Source: Paragonimus westermani (lineage: Eukaryota > Platyhelminthes > Trematoda > Plagiorchiida > Troglotrematidae). Taken from it: a DNA stretch of 64,000 bases. A model generated the notes under the pieces. It saw only the letters and a list, made by a program, of their open reading frames with translations. It searched no databases and was not told where the DNA came from. Positions 54,214 to 64,000 of this stretch are shown in pieces. How positions within the stretch are numbered: the stretch's first letter is position 1; each line of letters opens with the position of its first letter. The DNA is taken from contig QNGE01001714.1 of assembly GCA_008508345.1 (NCBI GenBank), positions 48,514 to 112,513 on the forward strand. Reading direction: 5' to 3'. The position numbers were made by a program, and so were the translations under genes.

Positions 54214-54739
54214 CTTGAAGGAAAAAGTGGAAAACAATGTAGAGTAGCAAGTTGGAGATACCAAAAAATAGACTTAGATTACACATCTTCCAAAAATAAC
54301 TAGTGAACCGTATGCACTGTAAAAGTGACATACATAAACGCTGCACCATTGGTGTTCCTGTGAATATGAATAGTGAATGAGGTCAAACGAGTGTCTCTCG
54401 TAGCGTCACCAAACACCGAGGACACTCATAATTGTTTTCATAGCAAGAATGTTAGTCTGGAATGTGAGAAGAAACAAGTCAACTTCTGAGACTGTAACCA
54501 AGTTAGACAATCATCAGTGCTCTCCTTGGGAAAGTTAAACAATTCTGCCTTCAAATCTCCTCGAGACTGGCTTACAATTCACACTTGTGATTGCTGGTTT
54601 AAAGGGCTACAGGAGATGCACTGGAAACTGTGGGTGACTGAGTAATCACAGCTCATGAGAAAAGTGAGGAATGCTGAATATTCCATTGTTAACATGCAAC
54701 TATAAACACCCAAAACACTTATTCTAAACTGCAATGGTT

Positions 54740-55560
54740 GTCCTACACTTTGCATATAGTAAGAGGTAGACGCAATGATGCCATCGCTGATCCATCCTTC
54801 ACTATCCTGTCAATTTTACATCTCAAACCCTCTGACCATCACCACCCCAATTTCAGCAATTGTCCTGCAGGTCCCAAAACCAGTACAGTCAATCGTCCCG
54901 ATATATCCAATGTCCTATCAACCAGATTCCGGTTCTCATCATCCTTGATTTGGACCTAGAATGCAGGCTGTTATAGGTGCCTCAACATTCGCGCCCAGGG
55001 ACAGCTAGACCAAAAAAAGCCCTCACTGCACGTTAGACTCATTGAAAATTAAAATTTACTCCACTTCAGAGAGTAGAATCTAAAACAGTAGACAACGCAT
55101 CGAGCTAACAGCACATACGTTGTCTAGTTCTTCTATATGACATTCTATACAATATATATGTATACTACACATAATATAATAATCATATGATATTCTGTAT
55201 AATATTCTGTAGTAGTGTAGTGAGGTGAACAAAGGTTAGAGCGACAGGATTGTCTGGCCAGGTTTATGGTTGAAATGATGTAATGACGCGGGGCAGTGAA
55301 AGCCGTAAGAAGGCTGTCTTGCTGATGACGCCTCACTCTCACTTGCAGCTCGATTTTTTGTTTGCAAGGTATAGGCACCTTGATGTTGAATGTTTGAATA
55401 TATATGTAGTTATATATATGTAGTTATTTCTAATAGTTACGTCCCTTCCCGACCCCCTCTTTTCTCCTTCTCTCTTCCTCCATAGGGTTTGCTTTCTCTT
55501 CATGGTTGTGTGGTGGTTAAGCATTAGTGTGAACCACTGATGTATGCTGTCTATGATGAT
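54740..55560 (+). mobile_element. Internally deleted RTE copy
   Basis: The left half (54840-55110) aligns with 57410-57660 of the large RTE copy: cctgcaggtccca, tttggacctagaatgcaggc and ataggtgcctcaacattcg match the start of the endonuclease ORF. The right half (55250-55560) aligns with the RTE 3' UTR (cctcactctcacttgcag, ggcaccttgatgttgaatg, tggttgtgtggtggttaagc) and ends in gatgatgac. RT and most of the endonuclease are missing. A short AT-rich patch (55138-55205) marks the joint. Confidence 0.75.
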
Positions 55561-56177
55561 GACGGCTGTAATGAATGAATAGAAAATAACACTCGTCTTG
55601 GGGACCGCACATGCAGAAGTCTATGCATGCTACAAATATCAACAAACCTCTTGAGAGACTCAGTTACAACCAAAGTATTCCGTGACATTTATCCCACTTT
55701 TCGCAAGAAACCTTAGTTTATGTGTGCAGGAAATGCACGAGACTTCGGTATCTGGTCATGGCAGTCTTCGCTAGTCAGTCAGCATCAAAAGGGGAAAAGT
55801 GAGTGAGTGACGCGACAGATTGGGAGCGTGTACTTTGAAAATCTGCAAGTTTGCCACCGATAGCCCGGATAACTAACAGACACCATCTACGCAACCTGGG
55901 TCGTTTCCTCAGTGGGTTGGAGGGGCGCACGTCACACCGTGCAGTGCTCTGTACGGCTGATGATGGTCACCAGAAACCGTAAAGTGGCGAGACAACAACA
56001 TGGTCAAGGGTTACAACAGCTTTAATGGGCCTGTTAAGCACGCTTAAGAGATGTCGCCTGTTGAGTTGAGGTGCATGTGGCCACGCATGCAGCTGGTGAG
56101 AAACAGTCTGAGACAGAGCAGTGCGTCTGAATGTTGAAACTGTGTCCGCGCGGCAGATGGCTTTTTTCACAAAGTTA

Positions 56178-56862
56178 CCCACATCATTATCACCACAGAC
56201 AGCAATACATCAATGTGAACCACTGACGCTTAACCGCCACACAACAATGAGGAAGAAAAAAAAGCGAACTCTGTATAGGAAGAGAGGAGGAAGAAAAGAA
56301 TGGGAGGGGGAGGGAACAAACTAATAAAAATAGCTACGTCCATATTCAACCATTCAACATCAAGGTGCCTGCACCTTGCAAACAAACAACCGAGCTGTAA
56401 GTGAAAGTGAGGTGTCATCAACAAAACAACTTTCCTACGGCCTTCTCTACTATACGTCGTTAAGTGCACTCACTTCACAGACAACTTGGCCAAACAACGA
56501 CAACATTCATACCGCTGAACCCGATTAACGGCCATCTCACCTGAAGTCTCCAGCGGCCGACTCTGTGAGTCGTGAGGGCTCCAGCACGGGAGACGAACCC
56601 GGTCTACAGTGGCCAACCCCTTCGTGAACGACTTCAATTCCATACGCCAGGTCATCACCTTTCCACCTCGCACCTTGCACCAGTCGGCCGCAGCGTCGAC
56701 GAAGAGCGGTCGGTGTGGCAGGCGACTAGCAGCCATCCTTAATACATGACCTAACCATCTAATTCTGTGCAAATTTAAGGACTGAACAGAAGAACTCGCT
56801 TGACAATCAGTGTCAAACACCCGATTCCCAACCTCTTCGTCAATTACCCGTTGTTGACATCC
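56178..56862 (-). mobile_element. 5'-truncated young RTE copy
   Basis: The minus strand encodes GCQQRVIDEEVGNRVFD, NLHRIRWLGHVLRMAASRLP and [11 protein letters not shown], then stop at 56470, then 3' UTR and a GAT-like tail near 56180. RIRWLGHVLRM is the well-known C-terminal motif of RTE reverse transcriptases. It is effectively identical to 59434-60040 in inverted orientation; identity ends sharply near 56862. The open frame that continues upstream to 57144 is not RTE and has no recognised origin. Confidence 0.9.
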
Positions 56863-57004
56863 GATACGAAGTTCCACTATCTGCTCAATATTCCTGGCCC
56901 GTGCAGTCGCTAATTCTGCCACATCTTCGACTACGATTATGATCAATATCATTTCGAGATACAGTATTCTCTTCGCACGACTCATATCCTGAAAAGTGTG
57001 CACG

Positions 57005-60000
57005 CAACTAGTCATGAACACCATTGCCAAGCCTTTTGGCTTAGAAGTCTGCACTGCAAGGCAGAGGGTGAGTGGCAATGCACGGGAACTGGCACTTCTC
57101 CCGGAAAAGAATGTGTTTTTCCCACCAGCCAGCCTAGAGGGCAACGAGACTGTGGTCTGTCAGACCTCTATCTGCTGACCTGCTTGGCATGAGTGACTTT
57201 GTCGGTGTGGTCGCCACACCGTCCAGTTTAGCATAACAGGTCATCCAGATGTGCAAGTCGTCACATCGCGTAAAGGTTCAGCCTCATTGTCGCCCTGTCT
57301 GCTGCATACAGTAGGGTGGATAAACAAAAACATGTTACTGCCGACCCGTCCCCCAATACCCTATCAAACTTGGCCCTCAGAGCCCTCATCTCCATTCGTG
57401 GTCGTTACTCTGCAGGTCCCACAACAGATATAGCCAGTCATGGTAACACTGTGTCGATAAGTCCCATCTATTACCAGGACTTCTTCGTCCTTTGCTTATA
57501 CCTAGAATGCGAATTAATATAGGTGCCTTCAACGTTCGCACACAAAAACAGAGAGAGGTCAGCAGGTCGCTCTCACAAAAACGTCAGACTCGTTGAATGT
57601 CAATCTCTGCTGTACCTCGGAGACCAGAATCCAGGACAACAGTCGACGTATTGAATTAACAGCATCCGCACTTTCTACCCGATACTGGTTATACGCTTCG
57701 GGTGAATCCACGGCCACCGTTACGGGTCAATCTGGAATAGGTATGGTCCTCAGCATGACGGCCACAGCCGCGTTGGTACATTGGATTTCTAACAGTAGAC
57801 TGTGTCGTCTGCTTGGCGGGTTCAACTAAGACCAGCTCTAGACGCAAAACTTTCAGAAATCCTTTCACCGTGTCTACAACAATGACTGGCTGTTGAGAAG
57901 CTGACTATGCCGTCGATAAAGCATGAGTACCAAACCAACTTAGAGAGCAGCTTCAGTAGTTCTCACTCCGTAGATCCTAGTAGGTGATGGACCAAAATCT
58001 CAAGCAATTTATGAAGCAAGTACTGTAGCATGTAGCAAGGGGGTACATGAGTTGAACAGACGCTGAAGCGTAACCCGATCACCGATCGTGAGCCTTCGCT
58101 AATAGAAAAAGTTGAGGAAATGGAGACTGCTTTTGCTTCAGGAAACACCGGCAGATCCTTCAAACTAAATCTTACCGCCGGTCCAAAGCGACCGTCTGTC
58201 AGTGAATTCTTCAGCGAAACAAATGATACTCATCTGTGATAAGTGCAGAAGATGAGGGAGCTGGGTGGAACAATTTGAGGTTCAATTTAGCTGGTCTTCT
58301 ACTCCTACCGTTACTATCACAAACTTGTGATGTATCATCCCGGTCAGCAGGGTTAGGACCACCCACTAAGACTAAGGTCCGCAGTTACATTTCGTGCTTC
58401 AAACTGAACAGGGCTGCTGGTCCAGATGATCTCGTGCCGGCACTTTTTAAAGAGGATAAGCAACCGTTAGTGGAGAACTTGACGTGGTTGCTTCAACAAC
58501 CGAGACTACCCCTTCGTGCTGGGGTCACCCGGTCATAGGTCACATTCAAGAAGGACGTCTGAGGGGTATTAGTTTAGCCCCAGTTAATAATAAAGTTTTG
58601 GGATTCATTATACTCCTTTGACTTAATACAGATCGGGAGGCAAACGTCAGGGAAGAACAGGCAGGGTTTTGCCGTGAGGGGATGTGTGGATTAAATTTTA
58701 ACTCTCCCTAATGTTTACCGCCGGCTGAAAATTGCCGCATTTCTTGACCACAAAGATGAGTTCGGCTCGGTGGATCGATCTACACTTTTAGAGTCGCTCA
58801 ACGTAGGGGTATACCGACCAAGTATACAAACAAACTGTCGACAGTTTATTCCCACACTTCAGGTTAGGGTTAACGGTGAACTCTAATAATTTTAGCACTA
58901 CCAGCAGTGTGCTTCAAAGCTGTCAACTTTCACCATTTTTGCTTAATTTCGTCATAGAAGAAATAATGGAGTACCTGGTAGAAGACCGACTGATCTTGGT
59001 TATTCTGGCGACAAGATGTTGCAGAACAAACAATTGTGGACGCTGTGTCGCACTCTGTCAAATACTTCGGAATGCTCTTCGCAGCCCCAAAACGCAAACT
59101 GCTTCTGCAAGGTTGCTGTGATTACGTAGATTTCGTGTTGGATAAGGAAGTCATGAAGATTGTTGACTGGTTTCTGTTCCTCGGAAGCTGCATCAGCGGC
59201 GATGAACGTGTAGGGTATGAAACCAAACTGCGTGTCTCTAAGGATAGGGCGGTATTCGTTAGTCTGGAACACCGCTGGCGACTGAGAGATATCTCTGGTT
59301 CTTAAAGGTCGCATATATCAGACAACGGTGAGGGCCGTATTACTTTACGACAGCGAAACCTGGTCGCTCAGGGTAGAAGACGTGAACCGTCTCCAGGTAT
59401 TTGACCACCGTTTGTGTTCGATCGCTCGCATTGGATGTCAACAACGGGTAATTGACGAAGAGGTTGGGAATCGGGTGTTTGACACTGATTGTCAAGCGAG
59501 TTCTTCTGTTCAGTCCTTAAATTTGCACAGAATTAGATGGTTAGGTCATGTATTAAGGATGGCTGCTAGTCGCCTGCCACACCGACCGCTCTTCGTCGAC
59601 GCTGCGGCCGACTGGTGCAAGGTGCGAGGTGGAAAGGTGATGACCTGGCGTATGGAATTGAAGTCGTTCACGAAGGGGTTGGCCACTGTAGACCGGGTTC
59701 GTCTCCCGTGCTGGAGCCCTCACGACTCACAGAGTCGGCCGCTGGAGACTTCAGGTGAGATGGCCGTTAATCGGGTTCAGCGGTATGAATGTTGTCGTTG
59801 TTTGGCCAAGTTGTCTGTGAAGTGAGTGCACTTAACGACGTATAGTAGAGAAGGCCGTAGGAAAGTTGTTTTGTTGATGACACCTCACTTTCACTTACAG
59901 CTCGGTTGTTTGTTTGCAAGGTGCAGGCACCTTGATGTTGAATGGTTGAATATGGACGTAGCTATTTTTATTAGTTTGTTCCCTCCCCCTCCCATTCTTT

Positions 60001-60040
60001 TCTTCCTCCTCTCTTCCTATACAGAGTTCGCTTTTTTTTC
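57005..60040 (+). mobile_element. Nearly full-length RTE retrotransposon, body decayed
   Basis: Order on the plus strand: 5' leader (57028-57064 shared with 50524); endonuclease start IGAFNVRTQKQRE (57520-57560), CCTSETRIQDNSRRIELTAS and GQSGIGMVLSMTATAALVHW (57605-57790); RT start KTKVRSYISCFKLNRAAGPD (58365-58430); GISLAPVNNKVLGF and EEQAGF (58565-58665); FRVAQRRGIPTKYTNKL (about 58780-58840); LSPFLLNFVIEEI (58935-58965); FLFLGSCISGDERVGYETKL (59170-59230); LLYDSETWSLRVEDVNRLQV (59340-59400); WLGHVLRM and CLAKLSVK (59540-59822); 3' UTR to 60040. Stops and frameshifts litter 57500-59330, while 59434-60040 is open and identical to the copy at 56240-56862. A single N ends it. Confidence 0.88.
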
Positions 60041-60041
60041 N
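60041..60041. other. Single-N assembly joint
   Basis: One N in the T-rich tract of the RTE 3' UTR, where the element should continue cttcctcattgttgtgtgg as on the opposite strand near 56240 but instead changes to unrelated sequence. Confidence 0.85.
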
Positions 60042-60740
60042 TTTAAAAATCGAATCTCGGAGATTTCGAGAACTATCATCGTAGAAGCATGTGTCTCAAG
60101 TTCTTCTACGTAAAATGGAATTCCACCCCGTGATGTCAGTTTTGTTGCTTCATTTACATTAGTGGCTTATTGCACAATTATTAATATGATATACTCATAA
60201 ACAACGCCGCTCCCCGGTATTGAATCGTTCGCCAACGATTCCAGTTCACATCAAGTTACGTGCAGTCGTTTGATCCAACGAACATCTTTCCCGTTACCCA
60301 ACGGCAGAGGAGATAATTTATCTTGTCAGAAGTTGAACGACGAAGTTGACTGTAAAGCAAACTCCACAACTAGGCACCGCTCACTAATGGGGGACGATAA
60401 AACGGATTTGAGCTCTCTTAAACAAATGGTCACTGATCAGGTCGGAAGAATGCGGCTGGTCGTGCATCGAGAAACGACAGGAGTTGCAAATTACTGAAGA
60501 AAAGAAATAGAAAGAAATTGTCTGGTTTTGGCCTTCACAACTCCACAGAGCTTAGATCCAGTAAACTTGAGGGAAACGCAGGCAGTGGCTGATGGAAGAA
60601 TAAGGACGATCAGTGGAGTATATTCAACTAGGATAATAAAACGTGGAGCCAAATGTCAACACTAATTGAACAAAATTCGTCAATCTCAAAACTAGTGTGG
60701 CGGACCTTAACAGGATCAACATCTGGTACACCCTAATAAG

Positions 60741-61329
60741 ATGTCACAATCAAATCCCTGTTTACCTACGGAACCTCGCATCGTGGAGCGAATTACAGAA
60801 CACCAGGAGGCTAGTGTTTGTCCGACCACTGTGAACGAAGTTGAATATCGTGAACTCAATCCCATGATCTGATGATCATGTTAAGCTGGAACGGCTTTCG
60901 TGATTGCCAGTAAGCTCACAGGAAAATGGCGTCAGCGGTATGGCCTGGGACATTTGCCCGCTAGGAAGAGTGACAAACTAGCGAAGGTCAACCGGTACTG
61001 GAGTGACTCACCACATGGATCCGGAACTTACCCGCAAGGTCGATGCCAGACAACTGTACACATCACTGTTGCAAGCAGGAGCACACAAAATACCGACACA
61101 CCGACGAGGCAACGTTGATCAGCCCGTTATGGGACACAGACCACACGCTACGTTTCTGATAGACTTTCGAAAGAAGACGAAGGCGGTGTATATGGATTAT
61201 AGCCGCATGTGTCTCACACTCATGATAAGACTTAAGCTGTTTTCTGGTTGGTCGCGCTCTCATCGATCAGCGGCTGGTTCATCCAAGCACTTAAGAATGA
61301 CGCTACCGCTGACGGATGTCGGAATATAG
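60741..61329 (+). other. Unassigned frames with coding-like composition
   Basis: An ATG at about 60741 opens a 43-codon frame (MSQSNPCLPTEPRIVERITE...), and a separate frame from 61003 to 61329 gives DPELTRKVDARQLYTSLLQA and further basic sequence. Stops lie between them. They may be pieces of one decayed gene or element; no family is recognised. Confidence 0.2.
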
Positions 61330-62591
61330 TGCGTACTTTCCCTGCATCGCAGGTTCTGTTTATCGTTGTTGGTGCCTGTCTGGCCTGATGCTGAATGCCT
61401 CCAGATATAAACGGTACGCATGCCGTTTCAAAATTTTTGAAGAATGGATTGCTTAAAAAGTGAGAGTTATCGGTTGTTCGATGTGATTTCATCTTATAAA
61501 ATAAGCTTCATTGCAGAGAAGGTGATCATACCAAAATCCGTATATTGTTATGATGCTTACTTCTGACTCCATGCTAAAAAATTCAATCGACTTGGTAACA
61601 TAAGACTGAATAACGTTGCTAACCGTATTGTTTTTGATATAGATCAAGTGAAACCTGTGAAATGTTGATGGCTACAAGAGGGAGTCGAACGTTATCATTG
61701 TAATGGCAGCTGGGGGAAAAATGGCAATGGAACTTAGGTATCTCTTCCGTGAAATCTTTCATGCACGTGCAATGAGATAAAAAGATTAGAGTTCGAAGAG
61801 CAAAAGTGAACGCCCGTGTTGAATATGCTAACTATCCACTCAGGTGCTGCCAACATATATGTTGGAGCAAACGTATCTGTCAACCTGAATGACGAAAAAT
61901 ACAAACGGTAGAAGTCAAGGCAATGGGTGAAAGTTTAGACACTGTGTGGTGGTAATCTCGATTCACCGATTATCCAAACCCCGACACAACAGAAGATCTG
62001 ACGAACTGCCAATGCAAATATCGCGTTAAAGATCGAACATCAGGATTGGACGAACGGTCTAAGCGCGGTGCCTTTCGTTTTTCGCCAATTCATCTGTTCT
62101 GTATTCCACCAATTAACATACAGTTTATGATGTTGCATGTGCTAATGAGATCATCCAATGACAGGCTGTGATTTCTTTAATACTGTTGTACATCCATAAA
62201 TTCGGCGTCTTAACCCGTGAATAACAATTGTTTACTGCTACCAGTACCAGGTCTTCTCCTTAGTGCTTGCACGGGAGGTTTCGATTCACGTACGATTACT
62301 AGAGCTATTCGAAGCCCCTAATTCTGAGTATCTCATACTGCTTGTCCTTCTTTCAGAGCAGACATGACGGCAAGCTATCTTACGGCTGACAAAAGACTTT
62401 TGGTCCTCTTGCTGATGTGTGGATTATTTTCGAAAACGATCCGTGAATCCGTTATCGGTGGAAACTTTGGAGTCATTCAGTGATGCCGTTTTCGGTGCAT
62501 CTTATCCACTATGTGCCGTAAATATGCGGCGTGAGCAAATCAAGGTAATGCACTAAACTGTACAGTCTCTGCATGTGCGACTGGGAGGAAA

Positions 62592-62957
62592 ATGCTGAGT
62601 GCTGGTCCAGCAAACCATGCAGACACGTTGAAAACCGGATGGGTTAACCAGTGCAGATTAAGCACATGCAGTATCTCATTGCATATCCCATCAAAATGTC
62701 TCAGTTTTTTCAACATCAAGGACTGTGAATTCGAAGGAGTGAAGACACCACTTTGTACTGCAGAGTGTGTTGATATAGAGCGAGAAGTTCGCGGAATTCT
62801 CATACACCGTTTCATCTATCAGACATATTCTGGCGCGACAGGTCCCCCAGATGTTATAATACTGGTTTTGAAGGTAGCTGACAATAGAAATAGTAAGGGA
62901 AATTCCATGGTGCACGTCAACTATGTACGCGTTACTCCTATCAGTCAGTTCACCTGA
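62592..62957 (+). other. Unassigned 121-codon open frame
   Basis: Open from 62592 to 62957; the middle (FFNIKDCEFEGVKTPLCTAE) has balanced, protein-like composition. No known domain. A second open frame of 65 codons follows at 62994. Could be part of an unknown mobile element. Confidence 0.22.
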
Positions 62958-63840
62958 AATTAAATAATCTTATTCCGAATTATAAACTTACGAATGTTCT
63001 TCGTCAATACACCATGGACTGATAGATCACTGTTAGTGATGACAGATTTCCTCCTTAGAAGTATGTCAAGATCATCTTTCATGCGTCAATTTGAGCAAAC
63101 GATAGATATCGAAACGAGAAAAACTGCAAAGCTTCTTCGTATGACTTATAGTGACTGCATACACCAAGTCACCATATACGTGTCTGTTTAGCGATAGCAG
63201 TGTGTGCCAGTTGCATACACAACATCGATCACGGTAATCTCCATGAGGTCCAAAATCAACGAAAGGGCACCAACGAACAGTCGCAGTAAGCAGATTAGTA
63301 GGTATAGAGACCAGGTGGTGATCCACACAACGTTGAGTCCAGACACATGAATGGTACTGTAACGCAGCATGCTGCCATGTCGTTGGCGCCATTTCGTTTC
63401 TCGATCGTGCAAATGGTGTAACTGTCATACTGGAACGTTGGCTCATGATTTTCCCTGTTGTCTCCATTCACAGGACTAACGCTACAACCTATAATTCGAA
63501 AGAACGCTGTCCCCCGGTGTCTCCACGCTGCAGAAAATTGGTTTGCCAGTGTCACTAGTAGTAGGAGCCAGAAAGTCTGGATTGTCTGTCATACACTTCA
63601 CCGAAGGGTCTTCAAGATCCTTCACACAGGAGGAAAAAACATCACCGTTTGATGCTTGCTCATATGTTGTGGAACACGTTCAGTAATACATAGACAGACC
63701 AACTGAAAGTAAACGATGAATAAATAAATGTTATTGGAGAGCGTGAACTGTACGCATAACAGTTTGCATTTTTATAACCGTTAATTTTCAAGTTGACCAT
63801 CACTCACATTTGAACGCAGTGTTCGCATTCAGATAGACTT

Positions 63841-64000
63841 TCCAGCCAGCCTCTTTCGAAAAAAAGCACTAGACTCAAGTTTCGCTCTCACTAGAGCTCG
63901 TCAGTAGTGCATATCCTTGCCACGACCGGGATTTGAACCCCGGACATTCCAATCATGAGGCAACCGTGTTAACCACTGCGCCATTGACCTCACATTAGGC
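63841..64000 (-). mobile_element. tRNA-derived SINE with hammerhead ribozyme (Sm-alpha-like)
   Basis: On the minus strand the element starts at or just beyond the window edge. It has a perfect RNA polymerase III A box (TGGCGCAGTGG, about 63970-63983) and B box (GGTTCAAATCC, 63929-63939). Between them lies an anticodon-loop-like CTCATGA, reading CAU, which suggests a tRNA-Met-like ancestor. Right after the tRNA part comes the hammerhead. A 3' body follows (ctttttttcgaaagaggctg) that recurs in copies at 6540 and 17640. The 3' end is not determined and may extend to about 63700, where AT-rich sequence begins. Sm-alpha of schistosomes has the same build; this copy is the best preserved of four in the window. 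Confidence 0.88.
63866..63910 (-). ncRNA. Type I hammerhead ribozyme inside a SINE
   Basis: Read on the minus strand the sequence has every part of a hammerhead. Stem I 5' strand GCACTA (63905-63910) is followed by core CTGACGA (63898-63904). Stem II is GCTCT-AGTG-AGAGC (63884-63897), then GAAA (63880-63883). The very short helix III is C-TTGA-G closed on the A15.1-U16.1 pair. The cleavage base C is at 63872, and the stem I 3' strand TAGTGC (63866-63871) is perfectly complementary to the 5' strand. Helix I is open, so this is type I. Self-cleavage would occur between 63872 and 63871. Such ribozymes with minimal helix III are known in eukaryotic retroelements. Activity is inferred, not shown. 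Confidence 0.88.

Noticed and set aside
55945..55985. CTGATGA...GAAAC resembling a hammerhead core on the plus strand
   Set aside because: The flanks tacgg and ccgta pair with each other instead of forming separate stems I and III, stem II is only 3-4 bp, and no tRNA-like part precedes it.

Overview
The window looks like nuclear DNA of a parasitic flatworm, most likely a digenean fluke. The reasons are one widely spaced multi-exon gene with a 38-bp intron next to multi-kilobase introns, RTE-type non-LTR retrotransposons of the kind abundant in trematodes, Ty3/gypsy relics, and a tRNA-derived SINE carrying a type I hammerhead ribozyme (a combination known from schistosome Sm-alpha elements). 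Nothing looks bacterial: no operons, no ribosome-binding sites, no long ORFs outside repeats and assembly gaps. The species assignment is inference.

The only intact gene I can prove is a sideroflexin (mitochondrial amino-acid carrier) on the minus strand. Seven coding exons (54053-54213, 53844-54014, 37073-37171, 25455-25530, 22538-22751, 18857-18956, 17160-17310) join in phase at GT/AG sites. They give 323 codons ending in VYYNKGL and a stop. Only a short first exon with the start codon is missing. The gene covers at least 37 kb. Introns are 38, 16672, 11542, 2703, 3581 and 1546 bp.

The rest is mostly old transposon debris. 1-14700: decayed SINE copies and otherwise unassigned sequence. 14740-16410: decayed Ty3/gypsy pol (RT, RNase H, integrase) just downstream of sideroflexin. 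17160-54213: sideroflexin, whose introns hold a SINE copy, a Jockey/CR1-like LINE relic, a histone H2A pseudogene, RTE fragments, a second gypsy relic with an LTR, a related solo LTR and a 680-N gap. 54700-60040: a cluster of RTE copies, some decayed and some nearly identical, ending at single-N assembly joints. 60100-63840: unassigned. 63841-64000: the best preserved SINE, with a hammerhead ribozyme whose core and three helices are all intact.

The most interesting signals are the SINE-hammerhead with at least three decaying relatives, and the RTE cluster where 3' ends are identical while the element bodies are ruined.
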